Of a DNA stretch of 64,000 nt, positions 1-9,514 are shown in pieces; positions within the stretch are counted from its first letter, which is position 1; each line of letters opens with the position of its first letter. The notes beneath the pieces were generated by a model. That model was not told the origin of the DNA. It saw only the letters and a list, made by a program, of their open reading frames with translations, and made no database searches. This DNA is from Nostocoides_A vanveenii. GTDB lineage: Bacteria > Actinomycetota > Actinomycetes > Actinomycetales > Dermatophilaceae. The DNA lies in contig NZ_BAAAPN010000059.1 of assembly GCF_039531165.1 (NCBI RefSeq), positions 73,979-137,978 of the forward strand, read 5' to 3'. The translations under genes were made by a program, and so were the position numbers.

Positions 1-1534
1 GCACGCCGACATGCTTGTCGGCCTGCCGGTCCAGTGGATCCGGGCGGACGGGCGGGTGCTCGCCCATTTCCACGACCCGAGTCGACGCAATGGCTGGCCG
101 ACATCGAACTTCCTGTATCAACCGGCCTTCGAGTCGACTCTGGAGCGCCGTCTGGCAGAGCGGCCGGGCGTGACCATTCGCCGCGGACGGTCCGTGACGT
201 CTGTCGAGCAGGACGATGACGGCGTGAGCGTTCACCACCAGGAATGCACGGGCGCCGGCTACGGCCGACGTGACGCCGAACTGGTCGACGGGACGAGCGA
301 GGTCACCCGTGCGTCCTATCTCGTTGCCGCCGATGGCGGCCGTAGCGGCGTTCGTACCCAGCTCGGAATCTCCATGTCCGGCAAGAGCTTTCCGCAGCGC
401 TGGCTGGTCGTCGATCTGCGCGCCCCAACAGGGGGTGGATGCGTTCGGGCACCTGCCCTACTTCGACTTCATCTGTGATCCCGCACTGCCCACTGTCAGC
501 TGCCCACAGCCCGGGCGCAGACATCGTTTCGAGTTCATGCTCCAGGACACCGACGACTCGGCCGACTTCGAATCGCCTGCACGCGCCAGGCAGTTGCTGG
601 CTCGGCACCTCGATCCCCAGGACGTCGTGATCGACCGGCAACTCGTCTACACCTTCAATGCCCTGGTCGCCGACCGGTGGCGCGCGGGGCGGATCTTTCT
701 TGCCGGCGACGCCGCGCACATGACGCCGCAGTTCATCGGTCAGGGCATGAATGCCGGCCTTCGGGACGCGGACAACCTTTCCTGGAAGATCGCGGATGTC
801 ATTCTGCGGCAGGCCGATCCGTCCTTGCTCGACACCTATGAGAGCGAGCGGCGGCCCCACGCCAAGTCGATGATCGATATCAGCGTGTTCAACAAAGACA
901 TCGTCTCCACCGCGCGCCCGGGCGCCATCCGGGCCCGCGACCTCGGCATCGGCGCCACGATGCGCGTCCCGGGACTGCGGCGGGTGCTCACCGAAGCAAA
1001 GCTCAAGCCGCGGCCGCGCTACCGACGCGGCTCCTACTTCGGTATGCCGCGTGGCCCGCTCGGTGTGGAAGCCACCCTGGCGCCGCAGCCGGTCGTGCGC
1101 ACGCGCGCGGGTGGCTCGGCCCGCCTCGATGACGCCACCGGATCCGGGTGGGCGGCCATCGGGATCGGCGTGGATCCACGCAGGTGATCGATCCCCTTCA
1201 GTGGGCGCCGGTGCAGCCGACCTGGACGCGGCTCTTGCCCGCCGGTGGGCGGCCGCGATCGGTGACGGGCCGGCGCGAGCCTGACGACCCGGAGTTGATC
1301 GACCTCGAGGCGCAGGATGCGATGCTCGCGCACTGGCTGCGCCGAGCGAGCATCACGACCGGCGACGTCGTCGTCCTGCGACCGGACCACTACGTCTTCG
1401 CCATCGTCCACGCAGCCCCCGGCGGCTTCCCTTCCCGCGCTGGCTCTCGGCGTGCTGCGTCGGAACGAACGGGCGCGCGCGCAGTCGGGCTGTTGCATAG
1501 CCGCTATCCGAGCAACGAGAAGGTGTCGCCATGA
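1..1534 (+). pseudogene. Frameshifted FAD-dependent aromatic monooxygenase (MhpA-like), 5' truncated by window edge
   Basis: Pieces of one class A flavin monooxygenase are spread over two frames. The first piece (about 2-430) carries the segment ending in the DGGRS motif (VAADGGRSGVR). The second (about 426-1187) carries the substrate-domain motif YFDFICDP and the second FAD motif GDAAHMTPQFIGQGMN. The third (about 1180-1534) carries the C-terminal piece DPELIDLE and VVLRPDHYVF. Order and motifs match 3-(3-hydroxyphenyl)propionate-type hydroxylases, which hydroxylate an aromatic acid with NAD(P)H and O2. At least two frameshifts are needed, one near 425-430 beside a run of five G and one near 1185. 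The extreme C-terminus also reads better in another frame. The N-terminal GxGxxG lies upstream of the window. It is either a pseudogene or a sequence with indel errors; the family call is firm, the functional state is not. Confidence 0.75.
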
Positions 1535-2532
1535 GCAAGAGTCCCAGGCGCATCGACGTCCACCATCATTACATCCCCCCGGCCTACAGATTGTTGTTGC
1601 GCGAGAAGGGGATTCGACCGGGTGGAATCTCCTTACCCCGGTGGGCCGCTCCCATGGCCTCGACAGTCATGGCGGCCAACGGGGTCGAGACGGCCGTCGT
1701 CTCGGTGTCGACGCCCGGCGTGTGGTTCGGCGACGTCGCCGAGGCCCGCCACTGGGCCCGGCGGGTCAACGAGTTCGGGGCTGCCTTGGTGGCCGACAAC
1801 CCACGTGGCTTCGGCTTCTTCGCGACCCTGACGCTTCCCGACGTCGACGGCGCACTGGTGGAAGCGGCATACGCCCTGGATGTGCTCAAAGCCGACGGCA
1901 TCGTCCTGTTGGCCAACAATGCCGGGATCTACCTCGGCGACCCCCGCTTTGCGCGGCTGTTGGCCTTCCTGGACGAACGCGGCGCCGTGGTCCTCATCCA
2001 CCCCGGTGAGTTGCCCGGTGAGCCGGTCGAGAGGTTACCCAGCTTCGCCGCGGACTTCCTCCTCGACACCACCCGCTCCGTGCTGAGCCTGATGTCAACG
2101 GGTGCCCTAGAGCGGTATCCCCGGATTCGGTTCATCCTCGCCCACGCCGGCGGCTTCGTGCCCTATATCGCCCACCGCCTCATCCTGGCGACCCTGCGCG
2201 ACGAGCCGAAGATCAAGGTGGCCGGCCTCCTCCTCAACCGCAAGCGTGCGGTGGCTGCGCGGATGCACGTGTTCAAACGGTTCTGGTACGACACCGCCCT
2301 CTCCTCGACGCCGGCGGCCTTCCCCAGCCTGCTCGCTGTCGCGGACCCCAGCCGGATCGTCTTCGGGTCGGACTTCCCCTTCGCCCCCGCGCCGGCGGTG
2401 AAGTTCATGCGTGCCGAGTATGAGGACCTCTCCCTCCCGGCAGAACTGCGAGCCGGCATCGACCGCCGTAACGCCGAAGCTCTCTTTCCTCGCCTCGCCA
2501 CTGCCAGATCCCACGGTCCCGGTGAGGGTTGA
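1531..2532 (+). CDS. Amidohydrolase family protein (ACMSD / 6-methylsalicylate-decarboxylase-like)
   Basis: 333 residues, a metal-dependent amidohydrolase of the amidohydrolase_2 group. Members are often non-oxidative decarboxylases of aromatic or aminomuconate acids. Visible ligands are the HxH pair at H11/H13 in DVHHH, H157 in LIHPGE, H205 in LAHAGGF and D281 in FGSDFPF, which is the normal spacing for this family. The ATG at 1531 has GAGAAGG about 8 bases upstream and overlaps the end of the broken monooxygenase, so the two were probably co-transcribed for catabolism of an aromatic compound. The substrate cannot be read from sequence; a hydrolase rather than a decarboxylase is also possible. 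Confidence 0.82.
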   Translation: MSKSPRRIDVHHHYIPPAYRLLLREKGIRPGGISLPRWAAPMASTVMAANGVETAVVSVSTPGVWFGDVAEARHWARRVNEFGAALVADNPRGFGFFATLTLPDVDGALVEAAYALDVLKADGIVLLANNAGIYLGDPRFARLLAFLDERGAVVLIHPGELPGEPVERLPSFAADFLLDTTRSVLSLMSTGALERYPRIRFILAHAGGFVPYIAHRLILATLRDEPKIKVAGLLLNRKRAVAARMHVFKRFWYDTALSSTPAAFPSLLAVADPSRIVFGSDFPFAPAPAVKFMRAEYEDLSLPAELRAGIDRRNAEALFPRLATARSHGPGEG

Positions 2533-2566
2533 CTCTGACACCGTTAGAGGGCCCATCCTGAAGGAC

Positions 2567-2923
2567 ATGACATTCACCCCAGCCGCAACCACCCTCGACT
2601 GCTCCGATGTCGCCGCCGTCTCGGCCTTCTGGTCGGCGACCCTCGCCCGCCCGCTGGATCCCGGCGCCACGAGCTATTTCGCGAGGATCTCCGCCGACGG
2701 ACCCGGCGCGGGGACATGGATGTTCATCGGTGTGCCCGAGCCCAAGACGGCGAAGAATCGCCTGCACATCGACTTCGTCAGCGACGACCGCATCGCCGAG
2801 GTCGAGCGCTTGCTGGGCTTGGGCGCGACGAGAGTGAGCGACCACGACGAGTTCGGCCACCGCTGGAGCACCCTGCGCGACGTCAAGGGCAACGAGTTCT
2901 GCGTCGCCGACGCGCCCGCCTGA
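2567..2923 (+). CDS. VOC-superfamily (glyoxalase-like) small protein
   Basis: 118 residues with the beta-alpha-beta pattern of a single vicinal-oxygen-chelate module. It has an N-terminal SDVAAVSAFWSATL helix region, a central KNRLHIDFVSDD strand (often the first metal-ligand strand) and a C-terminal STLRDVKGNEFCVAD ending typical of glyoxalase_6 proteins. The ATG at 2567 is chosen because it has GAAGGA just upstream and because the longer in-frame reading overlaps the amidohydrolase with no family similarity. It lies 34 bases after the amidohydrolase, so the same transcript is likely. It may act as an isomerase, a dioxygenase-like enzyme or a binding protein; no substrate can be inferred. 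Confidence 0.75.
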   Translation: MTFTPAATTLDCSDVAAVSAFWSATLARPLDPGATSYFARISADGPGAGTWMFIGVPEPKTAKNRLHIDFVSDDRIAEVERLLGLGATRVSDHDEFGHRWSTLRDVKGNEFCVADAPA

Positions 2924-2965
2924 CCAAGCCCCCCGCCCCAATCCCCCCGTCGAGCGGCTTCCCGG

Positions 2966-5461
2966 TCACGGGGCCAAGGCGGTGGCGTTGTGCGTCGCTG
3001 AGTCGTAGGTCAGGGTGACCGGAGCCGTGTCGCCCGGCACCGAGAACGGGATATTGGCACCATCCTTGGCGCCGTCGGCGCCATAGTTCTCCGCCCACGA
3101 GCCGCCGATCGCGATCTTGAACTCGTAATCCCCCTTGGGCAGCGACGTCAGCTTCAGGGTGAAGGTGCCGTCGCCGTCGGGGTCGGTCAGCGCCGTCGCC
3201 GCGCACTCCGGCTGCCAGTCACCCGGGCAACCCGCCTCATCCTGGAAGCTGCCCGCAGCAATCACCTCAGCACCATCGCTCTGCGGCGCAGCGACTTTCG
3301 CCGTCATCGACCCGTACGACGTCTGCCCGTCGAGCGTGCGCGCGACAGCGACGATGTCGTAGCTGCCGGCCGACAGCGAGCCGGTGTCGATATAGAGCCC
3401 GTATGCCGCGTTGTCGTCAGTCCCGAGGACGCGCCAGTCCGCACTCCCCTGTTTGCGGATCGCGAAGGTGACCTCCGCAGGAAGGTCCCCAGCGAGAGTC
3501 GCTGTGACTTTGGCCTGGCCGTTCAGCGTCCCGCCGGTGCCCCCCGCCACCGTCACTGGCGGAGCCGCAGAGGCTTTGGGCACGGCGGCGCCGGCCTTGA
3601 GCACCGTCACGGCTCGTGCGGGCACGACCATCTCCAGCTTCCCGTCCGCCCCCGCCTGCGCGCCGGCACCGCCGAGGAGCGAGGCGAAGGCAATGCCCGG
3701 CGATGCCGTCGGCACCGAAACCCGTTGCTCCTCCTTGGCGTTGTTGGCCGCGACGAGATATTCCACCCCGGAGTCCCGGTCGATCCGGGAGAAGGCGTAG
3801 ACACCCTCGCCGTCCGCGGCATACCGCTCGATCTGGATGCCGGTCGCAAGCGCGGGGTTGTCAGCGCGCAGGTCCGTGAGCGCCGCAATGTGTTGGTAGA
3901 GAGGCACATCGGTGTCGTAGCGATCGCGGGCGCCGGGGTGACCGCCGATGATGCGGTCCGCGGCGTACTGCTCGACCCGGGTCTTGAACAGGTCCTGGCG
4001 CGCATCCTTATCGCCACCCCAGCCGACAAAACCTTGCTCGTCGCCGTAGTAGGTGACGGGCTGACCGCGAGTCAGGTACATCAGCGACATGGCGAGCTTG
4101 TCGCGCTGGAGCAGGTCGTCATCGTCGTCCGCCGCGCCGACGAGGAAGGAGCCGATTCGGCCCATGTCGTGATTGCCGAGGAAGGTCGTCACGACGTACG
4201 CATTGGAGTCGGCGTCGAGATAGGTGTCGTCGGCGGCATACAATTTGCTCAGCAATTGGGCGGAGTGACCGGAGACGAAATCGACTGCCGCACTTTGGAA
4301 TCCGAAGTCCAAAGTGCCGGGCAACCGACCTGTGGTCGAGTAGAGCGACATCACCGCAGGCGAGGTGTCGTAGACCTCGCCGAACATGAAGAACTCATCG
4401 CGGCCGGCGGCGCGCGCATGCGCCATCAGCGCCGGCCCGAACTTCCGCCAGAAATCCAGATTGACATGTTTGACGGTGTCGATCCGGAAACCGTCGATGC
4501 CGAAGTCGATCCACTTCTCGTAGATCGCGATCATGCCGTCGAGGACCTTCGGGTTCTCGGTGAACAGATCGTCCAGGCCGCCGAAGTCGCCGTAGGTCGA
4601 TGATTCGCCCTCGAAGGTGGAGTTGCCGCGGTTGTGGTAGAGCGTGCGGTCGTTGAGCCAACTCGGGGTCTTCGCCTCGGCGTCCGCGGCACTGCGGAAG
4701 ATCGGCACATAAGGGAAAGAGGTCGCGGCAGACAGCGCGGGGAACCCGGCACGGTCCGCCACCTCGGCATCGTCGAAGGACTTCCCCGCCGCATCCTGGT
4801 ACGGCGAATCCGCCTTGGAGACATACGAATACGTGCCGCTCTCGTAGTCGATGACGTCGGCGGTGTGGTTGGTGACGATGTCGAAATAGACCTTCATCCC
4901 CTTGGCGTGGGCCGCCGCAATCAGAGCCGTCATCTCGTCATTCGTGCCGAGATGCGGGTCGATGCGAGTGAAATCGGTGATCCAGTAGCCGTGATAGCCG
5001 GCGCTCGCATCCTCACCGCTGCCCTGCACCGGCCGGTTGACGAAGGACGGCGTCAGCCAGATCGCCGTCGTCCCCAGGCCCTTGATGTAGTCCAGCTTGC
5101 CCTGCAGACCCGCGAGATCGCCGCCGTGGAAGAAGCCCTTGTCGGTGGGGTCGAAACCAGTGGTGACGCGATCACCGCTCAGCCCGCCCCGGTCATTCGC
5201 CTTCTCTCCGTTGGCGAATCGATCGGTCATGACGAAGTAGAAGTTCTCGTGCCGCGGCGTCGCGACCCGCTTCGCCAAGGCCGCGACCTCAGCCCCCGAC
5301 AGGCTCACCGGTCCCGGAGGCCTGCCCGCCGCACCCGCCGTCCCGGTCGAGGGGGAGGGCGATGAGGGATCCGACCCGCTGCGGCGAGTCACGCCATACG
5401 CGACGAGGGCACCCATGAGGACGCCGATCAGGGCGAGGATCAGGGAGCGGCGACGGATCAC
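2966..5461 (-). CDS. Exported GH13 alpha-amylase family protein with C-terminal starch-related modules
   Basis: 831 residues. An N-terminal RR-containing hydrophobic segment (about residues 5-23) followed by a Ser/Pro linker suggests secretion or membrane anchoring. The TIM-barrel shows all four GH13 regions: DIVTNH (194-199), GIDGFRIDTVKH (321-332, nucleophile D328), GEVYD (acid/base E362) and FLGNHD (427-432). After the all-beta C domain there is an Ig-like stretch, then a region near the C-terminus (PKGDYEFKIAIGGSWAENYG) that resembles the X25-like modules of pullulanases and amylases. It hydrolyses alpha-1,4 and possibly alpha-1,6 glucans outside the cell. It converges on the VOC gene with only 42 bases between them and no clear terminator. 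Confidence 0.9.
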   Translation of the reverse strand: MIRRRSLILALIGVLMGALVAYGVTRRSGSDPSSPSPSTGTAGAAGRPPGPVSLSGAEVAALAKRVATPRHENFYFVMTDRFANGEKANDRGGLSGDRVTTGFDPTDKGFFHGGDLAGLQGKLDYIKGLGTTAIWLTPSFVNRPVQGSGEDASAGYHGYWITDFTRIDPHLGTNDEMTALIAAAHAKGMKVYFDIVTNHTADVIDYESGTYSYVSKADSPYQDAAGKSFDDAEVADRAGFPALSAATSFPYVPIFRSAADAEAKTPSWLNDRTLYHNRGNSTFEGESSTYGDFGGLDDLFTENPKVLDGMIAIYEKWIDFGIDGFRIDTVKHVNLDFWRKFGPALMAHARAAGRDEFFMFGEVYDTSPAVMSLYSTTGRLPGTLDFGFQSAAVDFVSGHSAQLLSKLYAADDTYLDADSNAYVVTTFLGNHDMGRIGSFLVGAADDDDDLLQRDKLAMSLMYLTRGQPVTYYGDEQGFVGWGGDKDARQDLFKTRVEQYAADRIIGGHPGARDRYDTDVPLYQHIAALTDLRADNPALATGIQIERYAADGEGVYAFSRIDRDSGVEYLVAANNAKEEQRVSVPTASPGIAFASLLGGAGAQAGADGKLEMVVPARAVTVLKAGAAVPKASAAPPVTVAGGTGGTLNGQAKVTATLAGDLPAEVTFAIRKQGSADWRVLGTDDNAAYGLYIDTGSLSAGSYDIVAVARTLDGQTSYGSMTAKVAAPQSDGAEVIAAGSFQDEAGCPGDWQPECAATALTDPDGDGTFTLKLTSLPKGDYEFKIAIGGSWAENYGADGAKDGANIPFSVPGDTAPVTLTYDSATHNATALAP

Positions 5462-5510
5462 CCTGGCAGGCTATCCCGCGGACACCGAGAAGACCGGCGC
5501 GCGGGCCACG

Positions 5511-5858
5511 TCAGGACGGGCGCCGCGGGATCCCAGGCCGGGTGATTCCGACCACGGTGACCAGTTCGTCAACACCCACGAAATTACCGGGGCTGGTGGT
5601 GAACAGCGGAAGGTCGTTCGCGCACGCGACGGCCGCGATCTGAAGATCGGCGACGCGCCGGCGCGGTTGACGGCCGATCCCGGCCACCGCTGCGCAGATC
5701 CGACCGTAGGCCCGAGCAGCAGAGGCATCGAATGGCAAGGGGTGGAATTCATGCTCGGCACGCTGCAGCACATCCATGCGGGCGGCGCGCTCGCGTCGGG
5801 CCACGACGTCGTCACCGACCACGAGGTGCACGCCGGCACACAACTCGGCCAGGGTCAC
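5511..5858 (-). pseudogene. PIN-domain toxin (VapC) lacking its N-terminus
   Basis: 115 residues read from a GTG. It opens at TLAELCAGVH, which in VapC proteins is the second conserved block (the catalytic Glu) about 40 residues into the protein. It continues through RVADLQIAAVA (third acidic residue) to PLFTTSPGNFVGVDEL, the usual C-terminal part. The first strand with the catalytic Asp is missing. In the frame upstream of the GTG the reading continues as PTSAVTLAEL, so similarity runs up to a junction with the antitoxin gene and then stops abruptly. The simplest reading is a deletion that removed the antitoxin tail and toxin head together. A PIN domain without its first Asp should be inactive as an RNase. 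Confidence 0.7.
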
Positions 5859-6070
5859 GGCACTGGTAGGTCGGGCGTGGCCGCCTCGGCAGAGGACGCT
5901 GCGAAGTCCGCGCGACTGACGAATCGTCGACGTCGGGGCAACGGAACCAGTTGACGGATGTCTCTGCCCTCACGCGTCACGGTGAAAGACTCCCCAGGCT
6001 CGACGGCGTCCATGATCTCGCGTGATCGCAAGCGCAGGTCGCGTTGGTTGATGGCGACAGGCTGCGTCAC
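5855..6070 (-). CDS. Phd/YefM-like antitoxin, C-terminally truncated
   Basis: 71 residues from a GTG, reading INQRDLRLRSREIMDAVE then GESFTVTREGRDIRQLVPL. This is the conserved Phd/YefM DNA-binding half that autorepresses toxin-antitoxin operons. The protein stops a few residues after RADFAASSAEA, where relatives carry a toxin-binding tail. It overlaps the headless VapC by 4 bases. The upstream ATG-type reading from about 6175 has no family similarity, so GTG 6070 is preferred. It may still bind DNA; it probably cannot neutralise a toxin. It is possibly a relic of one fused deletion event. Confidence 0.65.
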   Translation of the reverse strand: MTQPVAINQRDLRLRSREIMDAVEPGESFTVTREGRDIRQLVPLPRRRRFVSRADFAASSAEAATPDLPVP

Positions 6071-6245
6071 GCGCTCTTGGTAGCACCGTGCGCCACGACG
6101 TGCTACGCGGGGACTGAGCGTGAACTCGACGACTGGCTCTGCTGTCGTCGGGTGGCACCACGCAGGTGGGCGCACAGTGGCGGGTTCCCAGGATCACGAA
6201 TGCCGGGAACCATCGCGGCGATACTCGTCGCGCGGAGGACCCGGC

Positions 6246-7958
6246 TCAGCGCGGGCGCACCACGCGGGTCTCGTCCCACACCGGTTCGGGCGATTCGTAG
6301 ACCCGGCCGTCCGCGCCGAAGACGAGGAACCGGTCGAACTGCCGCGCGAACCACCGGTCGTGCGTGACCGCGACCACGGTCCCCTCGAAGGCGTCGAGCG
6401 CCTCCTCCAAGGCCTCCGCGGAGTGCAGGTCGAGATTGTCCGTCGGCTCGTCGAGCAGCAACAAGGTGGCGCCGGACAACTCCAGCAGGAGGATCTGGAA
6501 GCGCGCCTGCTGACCGCCCGAGAGCATCTCGAAGGTCCGCTCGCCCGCCATTGCCAAGCCGTAGCGATCGAGGGCCTTGGCTGCCTCCTCACGTGCCTTG
6601 CCGGCGCGATGGTCGTCGCCGCGATGGAGGATCTCGATCAGCGAGCGGCCGTGCAGGCTCGTGTGGTCGTGGGTCTGGGCGAACCAGCCCGGCCGGACCC
6701 GCGACCCCAGCCTCGCGACCCCGCTGTGCGCCACGGGCGTCGGCGCGAAGTCCCCGACCGGCCGGTGCTCGATGTCCGGATCACTCCCGCCGGCGGCGAG
6801 CAGACGCAAGAAGTGCGATTTGCCGGAGCCATTCGAGCCGAGCACGGCGATGCGCTCGCCGAACCACAACTCGGCGTCGAAGGGTCGCATCAACTGGGTC
6901 GCCGTGCCGCCGTCAGCGGCGCCGATCTGCAGTTCCAGGCGCTCGGCCACCACGGCGCGCTTGGCCGTTCGCCCGCCGGTCAGCCGCATACGAACGTTCT
7001 GCCGCAACGGAACTCGCTCGGGCGGCCCGGCTTCCTCGAACTTGCGCAACCGGGTCTGGGCGGCTTGATAGCGCGAGGCGAGACCGTCGTTGTAGGCCGC
7101 CTTGACCTTATACATCTGCACGAGGTCCTTCAGCTTCTGCCGCTCCTCCTCCCAGCGGCGCAGCAACTCCTCGAGCCGTTCGTTGCGCTCGCGGCGAGCC
7201 TGCTCGTAGGTCGTGAAGGATCCCGGGTGCACCCAGATCGTGGCGCCCGCCGGATTGGGTTCCAGGGTGGCGATCCGGGTGGCGGCCCGCGACAACAACT
7301 CGCGGTCATGGCTGATGAAGAGCACCGTCTTGGGCGAGGCGACCAGCGCCTCCTCCAGCCAGCGTTTGCCGGGCACGTCGAGATAGTTGTCCGGCTCGTC
7401 GAGGATGAGCACCTCCTCCGGTCCGCGAAGCAGCGCTTCGAGGACGAGCCGCTTCTGCTCTCCGCCGGAGAGGGTGGTGACCTTGCGCCACTGCGCCTTC
7501 TCGACCGGCACGCCGAGCGCGGCCATGGTGCACTCGTCCCAGAGCGTCTCGAGCTCGTAGCCGCCGACATCGCCCCAGTCGATGAGCGCCTGGGCGTAGG
7601 CCATCTGGTCGGCCTCCTCGTCGCGCTCCATCATCGCCAGCTCGGCCCGGTCGATCTCGGCCGCGGCCCGGCGCACCGGCTCGGCGGCGGCCATGAGCAG
7701 CAGGTCGCGAACGGTCTTGTCGTCGCGGACCTGCCCGATGAATTGGCGCATGATCCCCAGCCCACCGGAGCGGACGATGGTCCCGTCCTGACCGGGCAGG
7801 TCGCCCGCGATCAGCCGGATCAGCGTGGTCTTGCCGGTGCCGTTCGGCCCGATGAGCGCGGTCCGGCTGCCCTCCCCGACCCGCAGGTTCACTTCGCGCA
7901 GCAGCGGCCGCCCGTCCGGCAGCGTGAATGCGACTCCCGCGATATCGACATGACCCAC
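6246..7958 (-). CDS. ABC-F family ATPase
   Basis: 570 residues with two ABC ATPase domains and no membrane segments. Domain 1 has Walker A GPNGTGKTT (37-45), signature LSGGEQKR and Walker B LILDEPDNYLD. Domain 2 has GSNGSGKS, LSGGQQAR and LLLDEPTDNLD. Between them is a charged, Arg/Glu-rich helical linker (RRERNERLEELLRRW) like the P-site-tRNA interaction motif of ABC-F proteins. Such proteins act on the ribosome as translation factors or antibiotic-protection factors. It stands alone, with an Arg-rich pocket of the toxin-antitoxin remnant behind it and a 22-bp repeat block in front. Whether it protects against a drug cannot be told from sequence. Confidence 0.88.
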   Translation of the reverse strand: MGHVDIAGVAFTLPDGRPLLREVNLRVGEGSRTALIGPNGTGKTTLIRLIAGDLPGQDGTIVRSGGLGIMRQFIGQVRDDKTVRDLLLMAAAEPVRRAAAEIDRAELAMMERDEEADQMAYAQALIDWGDVGGYELETLWDECTMAALGVPVEKAQWRKVTTLSGGEQKRLVLEALLRGPEEVLILDEPDNYLDVPGKRWLEEALVASPKTVLFISHDRELLSRAATRIATLEPNPAGATIWVHPGSFTTYEQARRERNERLEELLRRWEEERQKLKDLVQMYKVKAAYNDGLASRYQAAQTRLRKFEEAGPPERVPLRQNVRMRLTGGRTAKRAVVAERLELQIGAADGGTATQLMRPFDAELWFGERIAVLGSNGSGKSHFLRLLAAGGSDPDIEHRPVGDFAPTPVAHSGVARLGSRVRPGWFAQTHDHTSLHGRSLIEILHRGDDHRAGKAREEAAKALDRYGLAMAGERTFEMLSGGQQARFQILLLELSGATLLLLDEPTDNLDLHSAEALEEALDAFEGTVVAVTHDRWFARQFDRFLVFGADGRVYESPEPVWDETRVVRPR

Positions 7959-8012
7959 GGGTCACGATCATCCCGTATGCCGCCCACTCCCCTCAACGCT
8001 TTTCCTCGCCTC

Positions 8013-8112
8013 CAGCCCCGTCGAGTGGCCGGTTCAGCCCCGTCGAGTGGCCGGTCCAGCCCCGTCGAGTGGCCGGTCCAGCCCCCTCGAGTGGCCGGTT
8101 CAGCCCCGTCGA
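8013..8112 (+). repeat. 22-bp tandem repeat block (4.5 copies)
   Basis: Four full units of 22 bp starting at 8013, 8035, 8057 and 8079, and half a unit to 8112. The unit reads CAGCCCCGTCGAGTGGCC followed by GGTT or GGTC; copy 4 has one substitution. It lies between the start of the ABC-F gene and the stop of the flavoprotein gene. The block at 12662-12740 is the same unit in opposite orientation with one base changed. There are no spacers, so it is not a CRISPR. Confidence 0.95.
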
Positions 8113-8136
8113 CGCGCGCTGTGGGGCGGCTGCGCG

Positions 8137-9393
8137 TCATCGGGTGGGCGAGAAGGGCAGGAGTTCCTGCGGCACCAGGCCGGTCGCGATCTGCTGGGCA
8201 AGAAGTTGGCCGGTGACCGGGCCGAGGGTGATGCCCCACATGCCGTGTCCGCCCGCAACATACACGCGCGGATTGGCGGTGACGCCAATCAGCGGCAGGC
8301 CGTCGGAGGTGCACGGGCGCGAGCCGACCCATTCGTCCTTGCGGTTGTCCAGGTCCGCGCCGGCGAGCAGCGGGCGGGCGGCCTCGACGATCGCCTTGAC
8401 CCGCCGCCGGTCGAGCGGCGCCTCGGGCCTGCGGAACTCCATCATCCCGGCGACGCGCAGCCGGTCGCCGACCGGAGTGCAGGCCACGCGGGCGGCGGGG
8501 AAGTAGACCGGGCCATTGGGCACCCGGTCCATGGCGACCGAGAAGCTGTAGCCGCGGCCGGCCTGGACGACCTTCTTGACGCCGAAGTCGCGGGCGAGCA
8601 GCCCGAGCCAGGCCCCCGTCGCGATGACGACCGCATCGAACTGCTCGGTCTCGCCGCGTTCGGTGGTCACCGACATACCGGCCGGGTCCTGGTCGATCCA
8701 GCGCACGGGGGTCGCGATCTCCAGACGGGCACCGCGGGCGCGGACCGAGTCGGCGAGGGCGTTGACATAGACGCCGGGGTTGACATAGCGCTGGTCGTGC
8801 AGGAGCAGCGCGGCGCCGATCTCGTGGGACAAGGCGGGCTCGATCGCGCGGGCCTGCTCCCCGGTGAGCACGTCGAAGCGGATGTCCTGGCCGGCCTCCT
8901 TGATGTGCGTCATCTCTTCCAGGAGGGTCTCGCGCTCGGCTTCGGTGCGGTAGGCCGCGATGAACGACTTCGCCTCATACGTCTCGGCGTCGACGCCACC
9001 TGCCCCGAGGGCGTCGAAGGCGGCGAGCGCGCGGTCGTTGATGGGGACCAGCGAGCCCATCGCCTTCTTCCACGCCGGCATCGTCGAGCGCTTGGTGAAG
9101 CCGGCGACGAACTTGAGGAAGAACTTGTCGGCGCTCGGCGGGACGTAGACCGGCGAGCTGGGATTGAGGACGGCGCGCACGCCGTACTTGAGCACCGCCG
9201 GCTCGGGCAACGGGGTCGCGATGCCCGGGGTCAGCCAGCCGGCGTTGCCCCACGACGAGCCCGACGCGACATCCTGACGGTCGAAGACGGTGACGTCCAT
9301 CCCGTGCTCTTGGAGGAACCAGGCGGTCGAGAGGCCGACCATGCCGGCGCCGACGATGGCGATCTTCTGCGGGCGAGGGGACGAGGCGGGCAT
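8137..9393 (-). CDS. D-amino-acid dehydrogenase-like FAD oxidoreductase (DadA family)
   Basis: 418 residues. The N-terminal dinucleotide fold reads IAIVGAGMVGLSTAW (GxGxxG at about 15-20) and is followed by SGSSWGNAGWLTPG, the conserved DadA signature. The C-terminal part has GSRPCTSDGLPLIG and GHGMWGITLGPVTG, the FAD-contacting motif of DAO-fold enzymes. It oxidatively deaminates D-amino acids, or a related amine or proline, passing electrons to the respiratory chain. The ATG at 9393 is chosen because the FAD fold starts ten residues later. The start is 121 bases from the divergent PucR-type regulator, which probably controls it. Glycine/sarcosine oxidase-type substrates are an alternative. 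Confidence 0.85.
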   Translation of the reverse strand: MPASSPRPQKIAIVGAGMVGLSTAWFLQEHGMDVTVFDRQDVASGSSWGNAGWLTPGIATPLPEPAVLKYGVRAVLNPSSPVYVPPSADKFFLKFVAGFTKRSTMPAWKKAMGSLVPINDRALAAFDALGAGGVDAETYEAKSFIAAYRTEAERETLLEEMTHIKEAGQDIRFDVLTGEQARAIEPALSHEIGAALLLHDQRYVNPGVYVNALADSVRARGARLEIATPVRWIDQDPAGMSVTTERGETEQFDAVVIATGAWLGLLARDFGVKKVVQAGRGYSFSVAMDRVPNGPVYFPAARVACTPVGDRLRVAGMMEFRRPEAPLDRRRVKAIVEAARPLLAGADLDNRKDEWVGSRPCTSDGLPLIGVTANPRVYVAGGHGMWGITLGPVTGQLLAQQIATGLVPQELLPFSPTR

Positions 9394-9514
9394 GTGGGGG
9401 CCTTTCGCGAACGAGGGGTATGCCGCGTCCATGGTCCCGCGCCCTCGCGCCAGATCTCTTGTTCCTTGCGTCCAAGTCATTGGGTTGCTTTTGTGACGAA
9501 AGCACTAGGCTGCC

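Noticed and set aside
6246..7958. Macrolide or lincosamide resistance determinant
   Set aside because: ABC-F proteins include many housekeeping members; nothing in the linker or context identifies a resistance type.
8013..8112. CRISPR array
   Set aside because: Repeats are directly tandem with no unique spacers and no cas genes nearby.
6120..8216. 698-codon plus-strand open frame opposite the ABC-F gene
   Set aside because: Shadow frame; the minus-strand protein has full ABC motifs.
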